Made by a program: the position numbers and the translations under genes
Notes under the pieces: generated by a model
Seen by the model: only the letters and a program-made list of their open reading frames with translations
Databases searched by the model: none
What the model was told of the DNA's origin: nothing
In this document: positions 9,283-16,802 of the stretch, piece by piece
Position numbering within the stretch: the stretch's first letter is position 1
How the letters are laid out: each line of letters opens with the position of its first letter
NCBI GenBank assembly: GCA_963662905.2
Contig: CAXXFD010000002.1
Coordinates: 558,001 to 622,000, forward strand
Direction of reading: 5' to 3'
Length of the DNA: 64,000 nucleotides
DNA from: G963662905 sp963662905
GTDB taxonomy: Bacteria > Bacteroidota > Bacteroidia > Bacteroidales > WRLA01

Positions 9283-9503
9283 TACTTGTATTCCTCCGCA
9301 TCTTCATTAAGGATATTATCAATTGTATTGAGCATACTTTGCTTTGTTATTAAGGGAGATTTTCTGTTTTCTTCCATTACCGACAATAACAAATCGTCCT
9401 CAATATCATCAAGTTTCCTAAATTTTAAGCCCATTCGCTTTATAAATTCAAGCATAAAGTTCATTTCTTCTTCATCTCTTGGATTAATCAATAAAGCATC
9501 CAT
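9282..9503 (-). CDS. Antitoxin of the RelE/ParE-type pair
   Basis: 73-residue acidic protein (MDALLINPRDEEEMNFMLEFIKRM...) placed directly upstream of, and overlapping, the toxin gene. Small acidic helical proteins of this kind, with a segment for binding the toxin near the C terminus, are the usual RelE/ParE partners in Bacteroidota. I recognise no DNA-binding domain in it, so autoregulation is uncertain. Confidence 0.7.
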   Translation of the reverse strand: MDALLINPRDEEEMNFMLEFIKRMGLKFRKLDDIEDDLLLSVMEENRKSPLITKQSMLNTIDNILNEDAEEYK

Positions 9504-9519
9504 AATCGAAATTTTTCCT

Positions 9520-9527
9520 CAAAGATA
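9520..9527 (-). promoter_or_regulatory. -7 promoter box for the toxin-antitoxin operon
   Basis: TATCTTTG on the minus strand, 16 bases before the antitoxin ATG, matches TAnnTTTG. No clear -33 TTTG is seen; that position falls at the edge of repeat array 4, so the array abuts the promoter. Confidence 0.5.
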
Positions 9528-9550
9528 CGAAATCCGATGTAATAATTTTT

Positions 9551-10203
9551 GGGGAAGTGGGGAAGTTGAAAGTGGGAAAGTGGGAAAGTGGGAAAGTTGA
9601 AAGTGGGAAAGTGGGAAAGTTGAAAGTGCGAAAGTTGAAAGTGCGAAAGTTGAAAGTGCGAAAGTTGAAAGTGGGAAAGTGGGAAAGTTGAAAGTGCGAA
9701 AGTTGAAAGTGCGAAAGTTGAAAGTGCGAAAGTTGAAAGTGGGAAAGTTGAAAGTGCGAAAGTTGAAAGTGCGAAAGTTGAAAGTGCGAAAGTTGAAAGT
9801 GCGAAAGTTGAAAGTGCGAAAGTTGAAAGTGCGAAAGTTGAAAGTGCGAAAGTTGAAAGTGCGAAAGTTGAAAGTTGAAAGTGGGAAAGTTGAAAGTGCG
9901 AAAGTTGAAAGTGCGAAAGTTGAAAGTGCGAAAGTTGAAAGTGCGAAAGTTGAAAGTGCGAAAGTTGAAAGTGGGAAAGTGCGAAAGTGGGAAAGTTGAA
10001 AGTGGGAAAGTGCGAAAGTTGAAAGTGCGAAAGTTGAAAGTGCGAAAGTTGAAAGTGCGAAAGTTGAAAGTGCGAAAGTTGAAAGTGCGAAAGTTGAAAG
10101 TGCGAAAGTTGAAAGTGCGAAAGTTGAAAGTGCGAAAGTTGAAAGTGGGAAAGTGCGAAAGTGCGAAAGTTGAAAGTGCGAAAGTTGAAAGTGCGAAAGT
10201 GGT
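9551..10203 (+). repeat. 7/8-base repeat array 4 (largest, about 650 bp)
   Basis: Near-perfect head-to-tail repeats. The dominant higher-order unit is 15 bp, GAAAGTTGAAAGTGC, with uninterrupted runs (for example about 10010-10147 contains nine). At an average of about 7.5 bases it holds on the order of 85-90 units. Because 15 is a multiple of three, the array keeps long open frames encoding (KLKVR)n; I regard these as by-products. It fills the gap between the divergent toxin-antitoxin and WbqC promoters. Confidence 0.95.
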
Positions 10204-10218
10204 TGTAGTGAAATTCCT

Positions 10219-10226
10219 TAGTTTTG
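10219..10226 (+). promoter_or_regulatory. -7 promoter box of the WbqC-like gene
   Basis: TAGTTTTG fits TAnnTTTG and lies only 4 bases before the ATG at 10231, which implies a leaderless or nearly leaderless mRNA. The -33 position falls inside the last units of repeat array 4. Confidence 0.5.
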
Positions 10227-10230
10227 CGGT

Positions 10231-10878
10231 ATGGAACTATTGGATGATATTTATTTATCGACGGCTTATTTTCCGCCGGTTGCGTGGTTTGGGCTGGCTG
10301 CGCGTGCTAAAAGGGTGCATATTGAAGCTTGTGAGCATTTTCCTCGCCAAACGTATCGCAACCGTTTCAGTATTTTGAGCGCACAGGGCGAGTTGAAATT
10401 GAGCATGCCCCTGCTTCGTCCGGAAGGCAGCAAAACTCCCATACGCGAAGTGGAAGCTGCTTTTCTGGAAAAATGGCAAAATATGCACTGGCGGAGCTTA
10501 GAAAGCTGCTATAATGCTTCTCCCTTTTTCCTGTATTATCAGGATGATGTGAAAGAATTAATCTATGCGATAAAACCCGGAGACAAACTCCTGGAAATCA
10601 ATGATAAAATCATTCGATATTTTGCGAAAAAATGCGCACTGAAAACATCTTTTGCTTTTACAGAAAATTTTAAACCTCCTACAGAAAGTCCTTCCGATTG
10701 GCGCTATCGTTTAAGTCCAAAAAAATCGGATTTAATTCCGGAGAGCTGTTTTCCTGAGTATTATCAGGTATTTGAAAATCAGGTTTTTCATCCTAATCTC
10801 AGTATTTTAGATGCTTTGTTTAATTTGGGTCCGGAGCTTCCGGCTTATGTTGGGGACGTGGGGAAGTTGAAAGTGTGA
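10231..10878 (+). CDS. WbqC-like family protein with a C terminus that runs into the repeat array
   Basis: 215 residues. The N-terminal STAYFPPVAWFGLAARAKRV and THRNRF-like QTYRNRFSILSAQGELKLSMPL are the family's conserved start, followed by EVEAAFLEKWQNMHWRSLESCYNASPFF. WbqC-like proteins occur in polysaccharide or glycan gene clusters and in Bacteroidota core genomes; their reaction is not established. Residues after about 208 (GDVGKLKV) are encoded by repeat array 5, and the stop codon TGA comes from a repeat unit (GAAAGTGTGA), so the natural C terminus has been replaced or extended. Confidence 0.8.
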   Translation: MELLDDIYLSTAYFPPVAWFGLAARAKRVHIEACEHFPRQTYRNRFSILSAQGELKLSMPLLRPEGSKTPIREVEAAFLEKWQNMHWRSLESCYNASPFFLYYQDDVKELIYAIKPGDKLLEINDKIIRYFAKKCALKTSFAFTENFKPPTESPSDWRYRLSPKKSDLIPESCFPEYYQVFENQVFHPNLSILDALFNLGPELPAYVGDVGKLKV

Positions 10879-11440
10879 AAGTTGAAAGTGCGAAAGTGGG
10901 AAAGTTGAAAGTGGCCCCTCGACTTCGCTCGGGGACCTTGAGTGGGAAAGTTGAAAGTGTGAAAGTTGAAAGTGGGAAAGTTGAAAGTGGCCCCTCGACT
11001 TACTTCGGCTACGCTCAGCACAGGCCGCTCGGGGACCTTGAGTGGGAAAGTGCGAAAGTGGGAAAGTTGAAAGTGCGAAAGTGGGAAAGTTGAAAGTGCG
11101 AAAGTTGAAAGTGGGAAAGTTGAAAGTGGCCCCTCGACTTCGCTCGGGGACCTTGAGTGGGGAAGTTGAAAGTTGAAAGTGCGAAAGTGGAAAGTGCGAA
11201 AGTGGGAAAGTTGAAAGTGAGAAAGTTGAAAGTGGGAAAGTTGAAAGTGAGAAAGTTGAAAGTGGGAAAGTTGAAAGTGGGAAAGTTGAAAGTGGCCCCT
11301 CGACTTACTTCGGCTACGCTCAGCACAGGCCGCTCGGGGACCTTGAGTGCGAAAGTGCGAAAGTTGAAAGTGGCCCCTCGACTTCGCTCGGGGACCTTGA
11401 GTGCGAAAGTGCGAAAGTGCGAAAGTTGAAAGTGGGAAAG
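10857..11440 (+). repeat. 7/8-base repeat array 5 with two long and three short GC-rich elements
   Basis: Fills the space between the 3' end of the WbqC-like gene and the 3' end of the convergent HD phosphodiesterase gene. It carries long 47-bp elements at 10991-11037 and 11296-11342 and short 23-bp forms (CCCCTCGACTT C GCTCGGGGACC) at 10915-10937, 11130-11152 and 11374-11396. Long and short share both ends; the long one has 25 extra bases in the middle where the short has one. All are in the same orientation and followed by TTGAGTG. Confidence 0.93.
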
Positions 11441-13510
11441 TTATGAGGGGTATTCGATTCGGAGGTGATAGATATTCATCAGTTTGTGTTTGAGGATTTT
11501 TTTCACCATTGAGATGTCTTTTAGGGTAATGTCCGCATTATCAAATTGATTTTCTTCCAGTTGTTTCTGAATGATTTTCTCGACCAGATTATCGAGATTT
11601 TCTTCATTGGGCTGCTTGATGGAGCGTGAAGCAGCTTCGACACTGTCGGCCATCATCAGCACGGCTGTTTCTTTACTAAAAGGTGCAGGACCATGGTAGC
11701 GGAAAGCGTCTTCATCAATCTCCATTCCGGGATTTTCGTTGCGGTATTGAAAGTAAAAATAATCCGTTTTTCGCGTTCCGTGATGGGTCCGGATAAAATC
11801 AATAATCTGCTCCGGCAATTTATTTTTCTTGGCCATCTCTACCCCTTTAATAACGTGTCCAATAATCACATCGGCACTTTCCTTGGGCGAAAGGTCTTCG
11901 TGGGGATTTAATCCGGCGATCTGATTTTCAACAAAGAAGAGCGGGCTGTCAATTTTCCCGATATCGTGGTACAAAGCACCGGCGCGCACGAGCAGGGGAT
12001 TTCCATCGATGGCGCGGATTGCTTCTTCGGCCATATTTGCCACTTGCAGGCTGTGCTGGAATGTACCGGGCGCTTTATTCGACAACTGGCGCAAAAGTTT
12101 GTTATTGGTATCCGAAAGTTCGAGCAAGGTGATATCGGTGATCAATCCGAATACTTTCTCAAAAAGGAAAATCAGTGGATAGGTAAACAAAATCAGGAAT
12201 GCAGCGCCGGCAAAATAGGCATAGTGCATGCTGTCGATCCCGGCCAGACTGCCATCACGGATAAGGTGCAAGCCCGAATAAGTAATTGCGTAGGCCAAAA
12301 AAACCCAAAGTGAAGTAATAAAAAACTGTGCGCGTCGCCTCAGGCTAACAAAACTAAAAATGGTAACAAGACCGGCAAACATCTGCACAAAAGCAAATTC
12401 GAAACTATTGGGCACGGTATAGGCCACAATAAAAATGGTGATAAAATGTATAAAAAAGGCCAAACGGCTGTCAAAAAAGATACGGATCAAAATAGGCGCC
12501 ATACACAATGGCAAGAGGTAAACAAATTCGGGATTGGTTTTTACCAGTACGCTGCTCATAAAAACCATCAGCAGTATAATGGTAAGGATGAGCACCAGGC
12601 GTTCATTTTCTTCAAAAACATCGCGGCGGAAAAAGTAAAGATAAAATGCCAGCCCACTGATTGCAATCAGCACTAATAATATTTTCCCGAGCAAAACCAA
12701 TCGGGCAGTTAATTTCCCGCCAATATTCCGATCATATTCCAGCCGCAGCGAATCCAGCAACTGAAATTTATTATTGGTAACCAGTTCACCTTTACTGATG
12801 ATGCGCTCGCCCACCTGAACCATTCCGGTTGTAAGCGACATATTGTTAACACGCTGCAGCAATTCTTTCTGCGTATAAACATCATCATATAAAACATTAT
12901 GCATCAGTGCATTCTGCAATCGTGCCAGCATAAAAGACTGTAAAGTAGGATCAAAATCCATTAAATGCTTCCGAAAAAAGGCATCGGCAGATTGTATGCT
13001 AAAAAAACTATTGGCGTCTTTTTCGCGCATATCGGCACCGGAGCGCACATAAACCTGTTTTAGGGTGAGGTTTTCGCGCAATTCGGGCCGCATTTCAATC
13101 AAACCGGCATGAAAAACCGTATCAAACAATCCCAGCGCGTACGACAGCGCAGCAAAGCGATCCCTATTTTGAGCATTTCCTGCAAAATCAGCATCCCAGC
13201 TTTTGTTAAATTCCTGAATAAAACGCAGACGGTTCATTGAATCCATAACCGGATCGCTCACAAAATACAATGGTGCATTTAATTTCAGGGCCTCCCTTTC
13301 CTCATCGAGCTTTTCCTTCGATTTATGAACCGAAAAACTGAAAGGCGCAATCAAATCCTCATATACCCATGGCTTTCCACGCTGAAAATCATAACGAAAG
13401 CGCGTTTCGCCGGGCAAAATAAAAATGATAATGACCACTGCGATGGCAAATAAAATAATCTTGCTCACGAGAGGATAATATGCACTGAATTTTGAAACTG
13501 AATTCTTCAT
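11441..13510 (-). CDS. PgpH-like 7TM-HD cyclic-dinucleotide phosphodiesterase
   Basis: About 689 residues. Order: N-terminal membrane segment (about 10-32), large extracytoplasmic 7TMR-HDED domain (about 40-265), a block of seven hydrophobic helices (about 270-460), cytoplasmic HD domain (about 480-660). HD residues are visible as FQHSLQVANMAEEA, ALYHDIGKID, RTHHGT and MADSVEAA. This is the architecture of PgpH, which hydrolyses c-di-AMP; the substrate here is inferred from the family. I start at MKNSVSKF; another in-frame ATG lies nine codons upstream (13537). The stop codon TAA abuts repeat array 5 directly. Confidence 0.87.
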   Translation of the reverse strand: MKNSVSKFSAYYPLVSKIILFAIAVVIIIFILPGETRFRYDFQRGKPWVYEDLIAPFSFSVHKSKEKLDEEREALKLNAPLYFVSDPVMDSMNRLRFIQEFNKSWDADFAGNAQNRDRFAALSYALGLFDTVFHAGLIEMRPELRENLTLKQVYVRSGADMREKDANSFFSIQSADAFFRKHLMDFDPTLQSFMLARLQNALMHNVLYDDVYTQKELLQRVNNMSLTTGMVQVGERIISKGELVTNNKFQLLDSLRLEYDRNIGGKLTARLVLLGKILLVLIAISGLAFYLYFFRRDVFEENERLVLILTIILLMVFMSSVLVKTNPEFVYLLPLCMAPILIRIFFDSRLAFFIHFITIFIVAYTVPNSFEFAFVQMFAGLVTIFSFVSLRRRAQFFITSLWVFLAYAITYSGLHLIRDGSLAGIDSMHYAYFAGAAFLILFTYPLIFLFEKVFGLITDITLLELSDTNNKLLRQLSNKAPGTFQHSLQVANMAEEAIRAIDGNPLLVRAGALYHDIGKIDSPLFFVENQIAGLNPHEDLSPKESADVIIGHVIKGVEMAKKNKLPEQIIDFIRTHHGTRKTDYFYFQYRNENPGMEIDEDAFRYHGPAPFSKETAVLMMADSVEAASRSIKQPNEENLDNLVEKIIQKQLEENQFDNADITLKDISMVKKILKHKLMNIYHLRIEYPS

Positions 13511-13690
13511 TAAATCTGATTTAGAGCGCAGAAACATCTAAAAAGCTCCTGTTTGCAGCATTTCAGAAAATCCTGATGTCGTTAAAACAAACGAAATTAA
13601 TAAAAAGCCCGTTCAACTGGCAAAAAATCCGTATTTTTACGCTTAGAGTTCGGGCATCACCTGCGCTCATTAAGAAAAACCCAGCATATT

Positions 13691-14470
13691 ATGGAATACG
13701 GAATTATTCATTTACCCATAGTCCCTTTGCGGCTCGAACAGGACGACCGCTCGGAAATGATCAGCCAGGCTCTATTTGGCGAAGCCATAGAAATTATTGA
13801 AAAATATGATAAATGGTGGTTGGTGCGGCTCGAATTTGACAAATATTCGGGTTGGATTGACCCCAAGCAGCTCACAATGATTTCGCAGGAGACTTATGAA
13901 GCTTTGCGTTGGTCGAAGGATTTCCGATATTGCAGCAAGGCCATTGGAGAAGCGTGGGTCAACAACCAAAAACAAGCGTTCATTCCTTTTGGAGCGTGCC
14001 TGCCACCGGATGAAATCCTGCACAATATCGGTGAAATAAAAATTACGGTAAATGAAAACGATTTTTCTCACATTCACCATTCTACTGGCGCCGAAATTGT
14101 AGCTGCAGCCGAAAACTTTTTGGGCTCACCCTATCTTTGGGGCGGAAAAAGCTGTCTGGGTTTCGACTGCTCAGGATTTGTCCAGTTGCTCTTTAAAATA
14201 TTCGGGATCCGTTTAGAACGCGATGCCTCGGTGCAGTCCAATTATGGCGAAACAATAAATTTTATTTCGGAAGCCCGGGCCGGCGATTTGGCATTTTTCG
14301 ATAATAAAGAAGGAAATATCATCCATGTGGGGATCCTAACAGATCCGGAGCACATTATTCATGCCAGTGGAGAAGTACGCCGCGACCGGATTGATCATCA
14401 TGGAATTTACAATGAAAAGCAAAAGCGCTATACACACAATCTGCGACTGATCAAACGGAATATTTTTTAA
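13691..14470 (+). CDS. C40 (NlpC/P60) cell-wall peptidase with SH3-like N-terminal region
   Basis: 259 residues. The N-terminal half (IIHLPIVPLRLEQDDRSEMI, WWLVRLEFDKYSGWID) is a bacterial SH3-type domain pair. The C-terminal NlpC/P60 domain has GSPYLWGGKSCLGFDCSGFVQ with the catalytic Cys at about residue 160, then RAGDLAFFD and IIHVGILTD, which supplies the His. The family cleaves gamma-D-Glu-diamino-acid bonds in peptidoglycan peptides. No signal peptide is evident, so it probably acts on muropeptides in the cytoplasm or leaves by another route. Transcribed divergently from the HD phosphodiesterase, with 180 bp between the starts. Confidence 0.85.
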   Translation: MEYGIIHLPIVPLRLEQDDRSEMISQALFGEAIEIIEKYDKWWLVRLEFDKYSGWIDPKQLTMISQETYEALRWSKDFRYCSKAIGEAWVNNQKQAFIPFGACLPPDEILHNIGEIKITVNENDFSHIHHSTGAEIVAAAENFLGSPYLWGGKSCLGFDCSGFVQLLFKIFGIRLERDASVQSNYGETINFISEARAGDLAFFDNKEGNIIHVGILTDPEHIIHASGEVRRDRIDHHGIYNEKQKRYTHNLRLIKRNIF

Positions 14471-14525
14471 GGATAATTAAAAAACTCGTAAACAGTGCTG
14501 TAAGTCTCATTCATCAGATGAATGA

Positions 14526-15602
14526 TTAATCTTCAGAGATTTTCTCACCAACGAAATACATTTTCATCATTCCTTTTCCTTTTACGTCGGTAAAACCACG
14601 ATCCATCAGCTTATAGTGGTTTTTAATGTATGATGCGGTTGTTTCACTGATGTTGATGCGCATGGGCAGCCCTGTTGTTTCCATGCGCGAGGCAGTATTA
14701 ATTGTGTCGCCGAAAACGCCATAGGCATAGCGCGTTATTCCGATTACGCCGCCCACTACCCTACCGGTATGCATCCCAATTCGTATATTCCATTGTTCGT
14801 TGCCATTTTCCAGGGCTTTGCGGTTGCGATCGTCCATAAAATCAAGAATATCGCGTGCAGCGGCAACCATATTGAGCGCATGATCCGGATCAACCCGGGG
14901 CATCCCACAAACAGCGAGATAGCCATCGCCAACGGTTTGGATGCGCTCGCAATGATGTTTTTCCATTATTGCATCATAGGCTGAAAAAAGCTCATTGAGT
15001 TCGGCAATAATCTGCTCGGGTTTTAGCTGCGCAACACGTGGCGTATAGCCCACAATATCACTAAAAAAGACGGTAACTTCTTCAAAAGCCTGCGGTTTGG
15101 TCGTGCCTGAGTTTTTCAGGTCTTCTGCAACCTGTGCCGGGAAAATACTCCGCAGCAACTGATCCGCTTTTTTGCGCTCTTTCCTGATTTCGGTATTTGC
15201 CACAGCCAATCGCCGGTAAGCATGCAGCAGCCGCACATGCGTATTTACACGGACTTCGAGTTCAATGCCATTAAAAGGCTTGGTGATATAATCCACGCCA
15301 CCAAGGCCGAACCCTTTTACAATACTTTCTGTATCTGTTTTGGCCGTAAGGAAAATAATGGGAATCCCTTTGGTTTTAGGACTGGATTTCAATATTTTAC
15401 ATACTTCAAAGCCATCCATTTCCGGCATCATGATATCAAGCAGGATCAGATCAAAATTCACCTTTTCAACGCGCGCCAGAGCTTCATTTCCATTGCGGGC
15501 ATAGCTTACATTATAGCCTTTTGCACGCAGGATGTTGGCAGCAACACGGATATTATCCGCAATATCATCAACAATGAGAATTTTATAACCGCTTGTACTC
15601 AT
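14526..15602 (-). CDS. Response regulator with class III nucleotide cyclase output domain
   Basis: 358 residues. Receiver domain 1-120 with acidic pair D12/D13, phospho-acceptor D56 and K108; helical linker (RKERKKADQLLRSIFP); cyclase homology domain about 172-350. Both metal-binding Asp are present (D182 in FFSDIVGYT, D226 in VGDGY) as are the transition-state Asn302 and Arg306 (INTASR). The two positions that select the purine are not canonical: Gln222 where adenylate cyclases have Lys and guanylate cyclases Glu, and Gly295 where adenylate cyclases have Asp. It is therefore probably an active cyclase, with the product (cAMP or other) open. Last gene of the signalling operon, 39 bases after its neighbour. 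Confidence 0.88.
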   Translation of the reverse strand: MSTSGYKILIVDDIADNIRVAANILRAKGYNVSYARNGNEALARVEKVNFDLILLDIMMPEMDGFEVCKILKSSPKTKGIPIIFLTAKTDTESIVKGFGLGGVDYITKPFNGIELEVRVNTHVRLLHAYRRLAVANTEIRKERKKADQLLRSIFPAQVAEDLKNSGTTKPQAFEEVTVFFSDIVGYTPRVAQLKPEQIIAELNELFSAYDAIMEKHHCERIQTVGDGYLAVCGMPRVDPDHALNMVAAARDILDFMDDRNRKALENGNEQWNIRIGMHTGRVVGGVIGITRYAYGVFGDTINTASRMETTGLPMRINISETTASYIKNHYKLMDRGFTDVKGKGMMKMYFVGEKISED

Positions 15603-15641
15603 AATTTAATCTGATTAAATAATGCAAAGACCAAGATGGTT

Positions 15642-16802
15642 TTAAAAAACCTGAAGGTCTTTGGCGGGGTCGTTGGTTAAAGGCAGTTCAAGGGTAAATG
15701 TACTGCCTTCGCCCGGCTCACTGACACAATAAAGCTTTCCATTGTTCCGGGCAGCAAACAGGCGGCTGATTTCCAAGCCGAGGCCAAAACCTTTTTCGCG
15801 TTTTGTGCCCCAGGTGGAATAATGCTGATCGCTGAAAATTTTCTTTATCTCCTCCGTGCTTAAGCCCATACCATTATCTTTCACATTCAGATGACAAGCG
15901 TTTTCCGAGAAACTGCAATCCACGGAAACCTCGCCTCCGGTGGGTGTATATTTCAGGGCATTATTGAGCAAATTGCGTATAATAACTTCAACGGTATTTG
16001 CATCGGCCTGAACATAATAGTCTTCGAGCAGATTACTAAAAAGGTTAATGCCTTTGCGCGCAGCCATAGGCTGGAGAAGGTTAACCATTTTATCGGCAAG
16101 AAGCGAAATATTAAGCTTTTTTATATCATACTGTATTGCCTCTTTTTGCGATCGGGCCCAAAGGAGCACATTTTCCATTGTTGTTGAAATGCTTTTCAAG
16201 CTCTCGTGCAGGCTAAGCATAAAAGATTTCATATCGCGTTCGGAAAGGCTGACTTCACCCCTTGCGATGCTTTCGGTAGAAACCGCCGCAGTGCTCAATG
16301 GTCCGAGCAGGTCGTGCGACATCATGCTCATAAGCAGGTCGCGGGTTTTATTGGAGCGCAGCAGATGCTCGTTTTTTCGCGCCAGCTCATTGCGTGCTTC
16401 TCTCAAATCCAGTTGATTACGAACACGTTGATAGAGTTCATGCCCATTAAAGGGTTTTGTGATATAATCGGCACCACCGCTTTCAAAACCTTTTACAATG
16501 CTATGGATATCCGCCCTTGCGGTAAGAAAAATCACCGGAACATCTTTGTAATACTCCTGTTCTTTCAATTTCAGGCACACATCATAACCTTCTGTATCGG
16601 GCAGCATAATATCCAAAAGGATCAGGTCAAAATTGATTTGCCCGGCTTTTTTCAATGCTTGTGCGCCATCCATTGCAAAGCTGATATTGTAGCCATATTT
16701 TCGCAAAAAATTGGCTGCTACTTTGATATTCTCAGGGATATCATCTACGATCAGGATTTTATATTCACTTTTATGCTTCATTTTCGGGCCTACATTTTTC
16801 AA
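15642..16802 (-). CDS. Response regulator-histidine kinase fusion
   Basis: 386 residues. N-terminal receiver with phospho-acceptor D64 (FDLILLDIMLP) and K116 (TKPF). A helical stretch follows, then the dimerisation/phosphotransfer helix with H163 (MMSHDLLGPLS) and an ATPase domain with N box NLLNNALKYT, G1 VKDNGMGL and G2 GFGLGLEISRL. Receiver-first kinases of this kind relay phosphate from an upstream kinase. The start at 16802 overlaps the upstream hybrid kinase by 32 bases; a second ATG at 16781 (MKHKSEYK) is equally plausible. It sits between the hybrid kinase and the cyclase regulator. Confidence 0.87.
   Translation of the reverse strand: MKNVGPKMKHKSEYKILIVDDIPENIKVAANFLRKYGYNISFAMDGAQALKKAGQINFDLILLDIMLPDTEGYDVCLKLKEQEYYKDVPVIFLTARADIHSIVKGFESGGADYITKPFNGHELYQRVRNQLDLREARNELARKNEHLLRSNKTRDLLMSMMSHDLLGPLSTAAVSTESIARGEVSLSERDMKSFMLSLHESLKSISTTMENVLLWARSQKEAIQYDIKKLNISLLADKMVNLLQPMAARKGINLFSNLLEDYYVQADANTVEVIIRNLLNNALKYTPTGGEVSVDCSFSENACHLNVKDNGMGLSTEEIKKIFSDQHYSTWGTKREKGFGLGLEISRLFAARNNGKLYCVSEPGEGSTFTLELPLTNDPAKDLQVF

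Noticed and set aside
9679..10378. Long open frames encoding (KLKVR)n in repeat array 4
   Set aside because: The frame is open only because the dominant repeat is 15 bases. There is no start context, the codon pattern is that of the repeat, and one frame runs into the WbqC-like gene out of phase.
11015..11326. Open frame rich in Phe/Leu/Thr/Pro on the minus strand of array 5
   Set aside because: Complement of the repeat; same reasoning as for the plus-strand repeat frames.
666..11440. Arrays as CRISPR
   Set aside because: Units are 7-15 bp, contiguous, without unique spacers, and no cas gene is near.
14508..14524. CATTCAT/ATGAATG hairpin as terminator of the signalling operon
   Set aside because: 7-bp AT-rich stem with no T-run; too weak to call.
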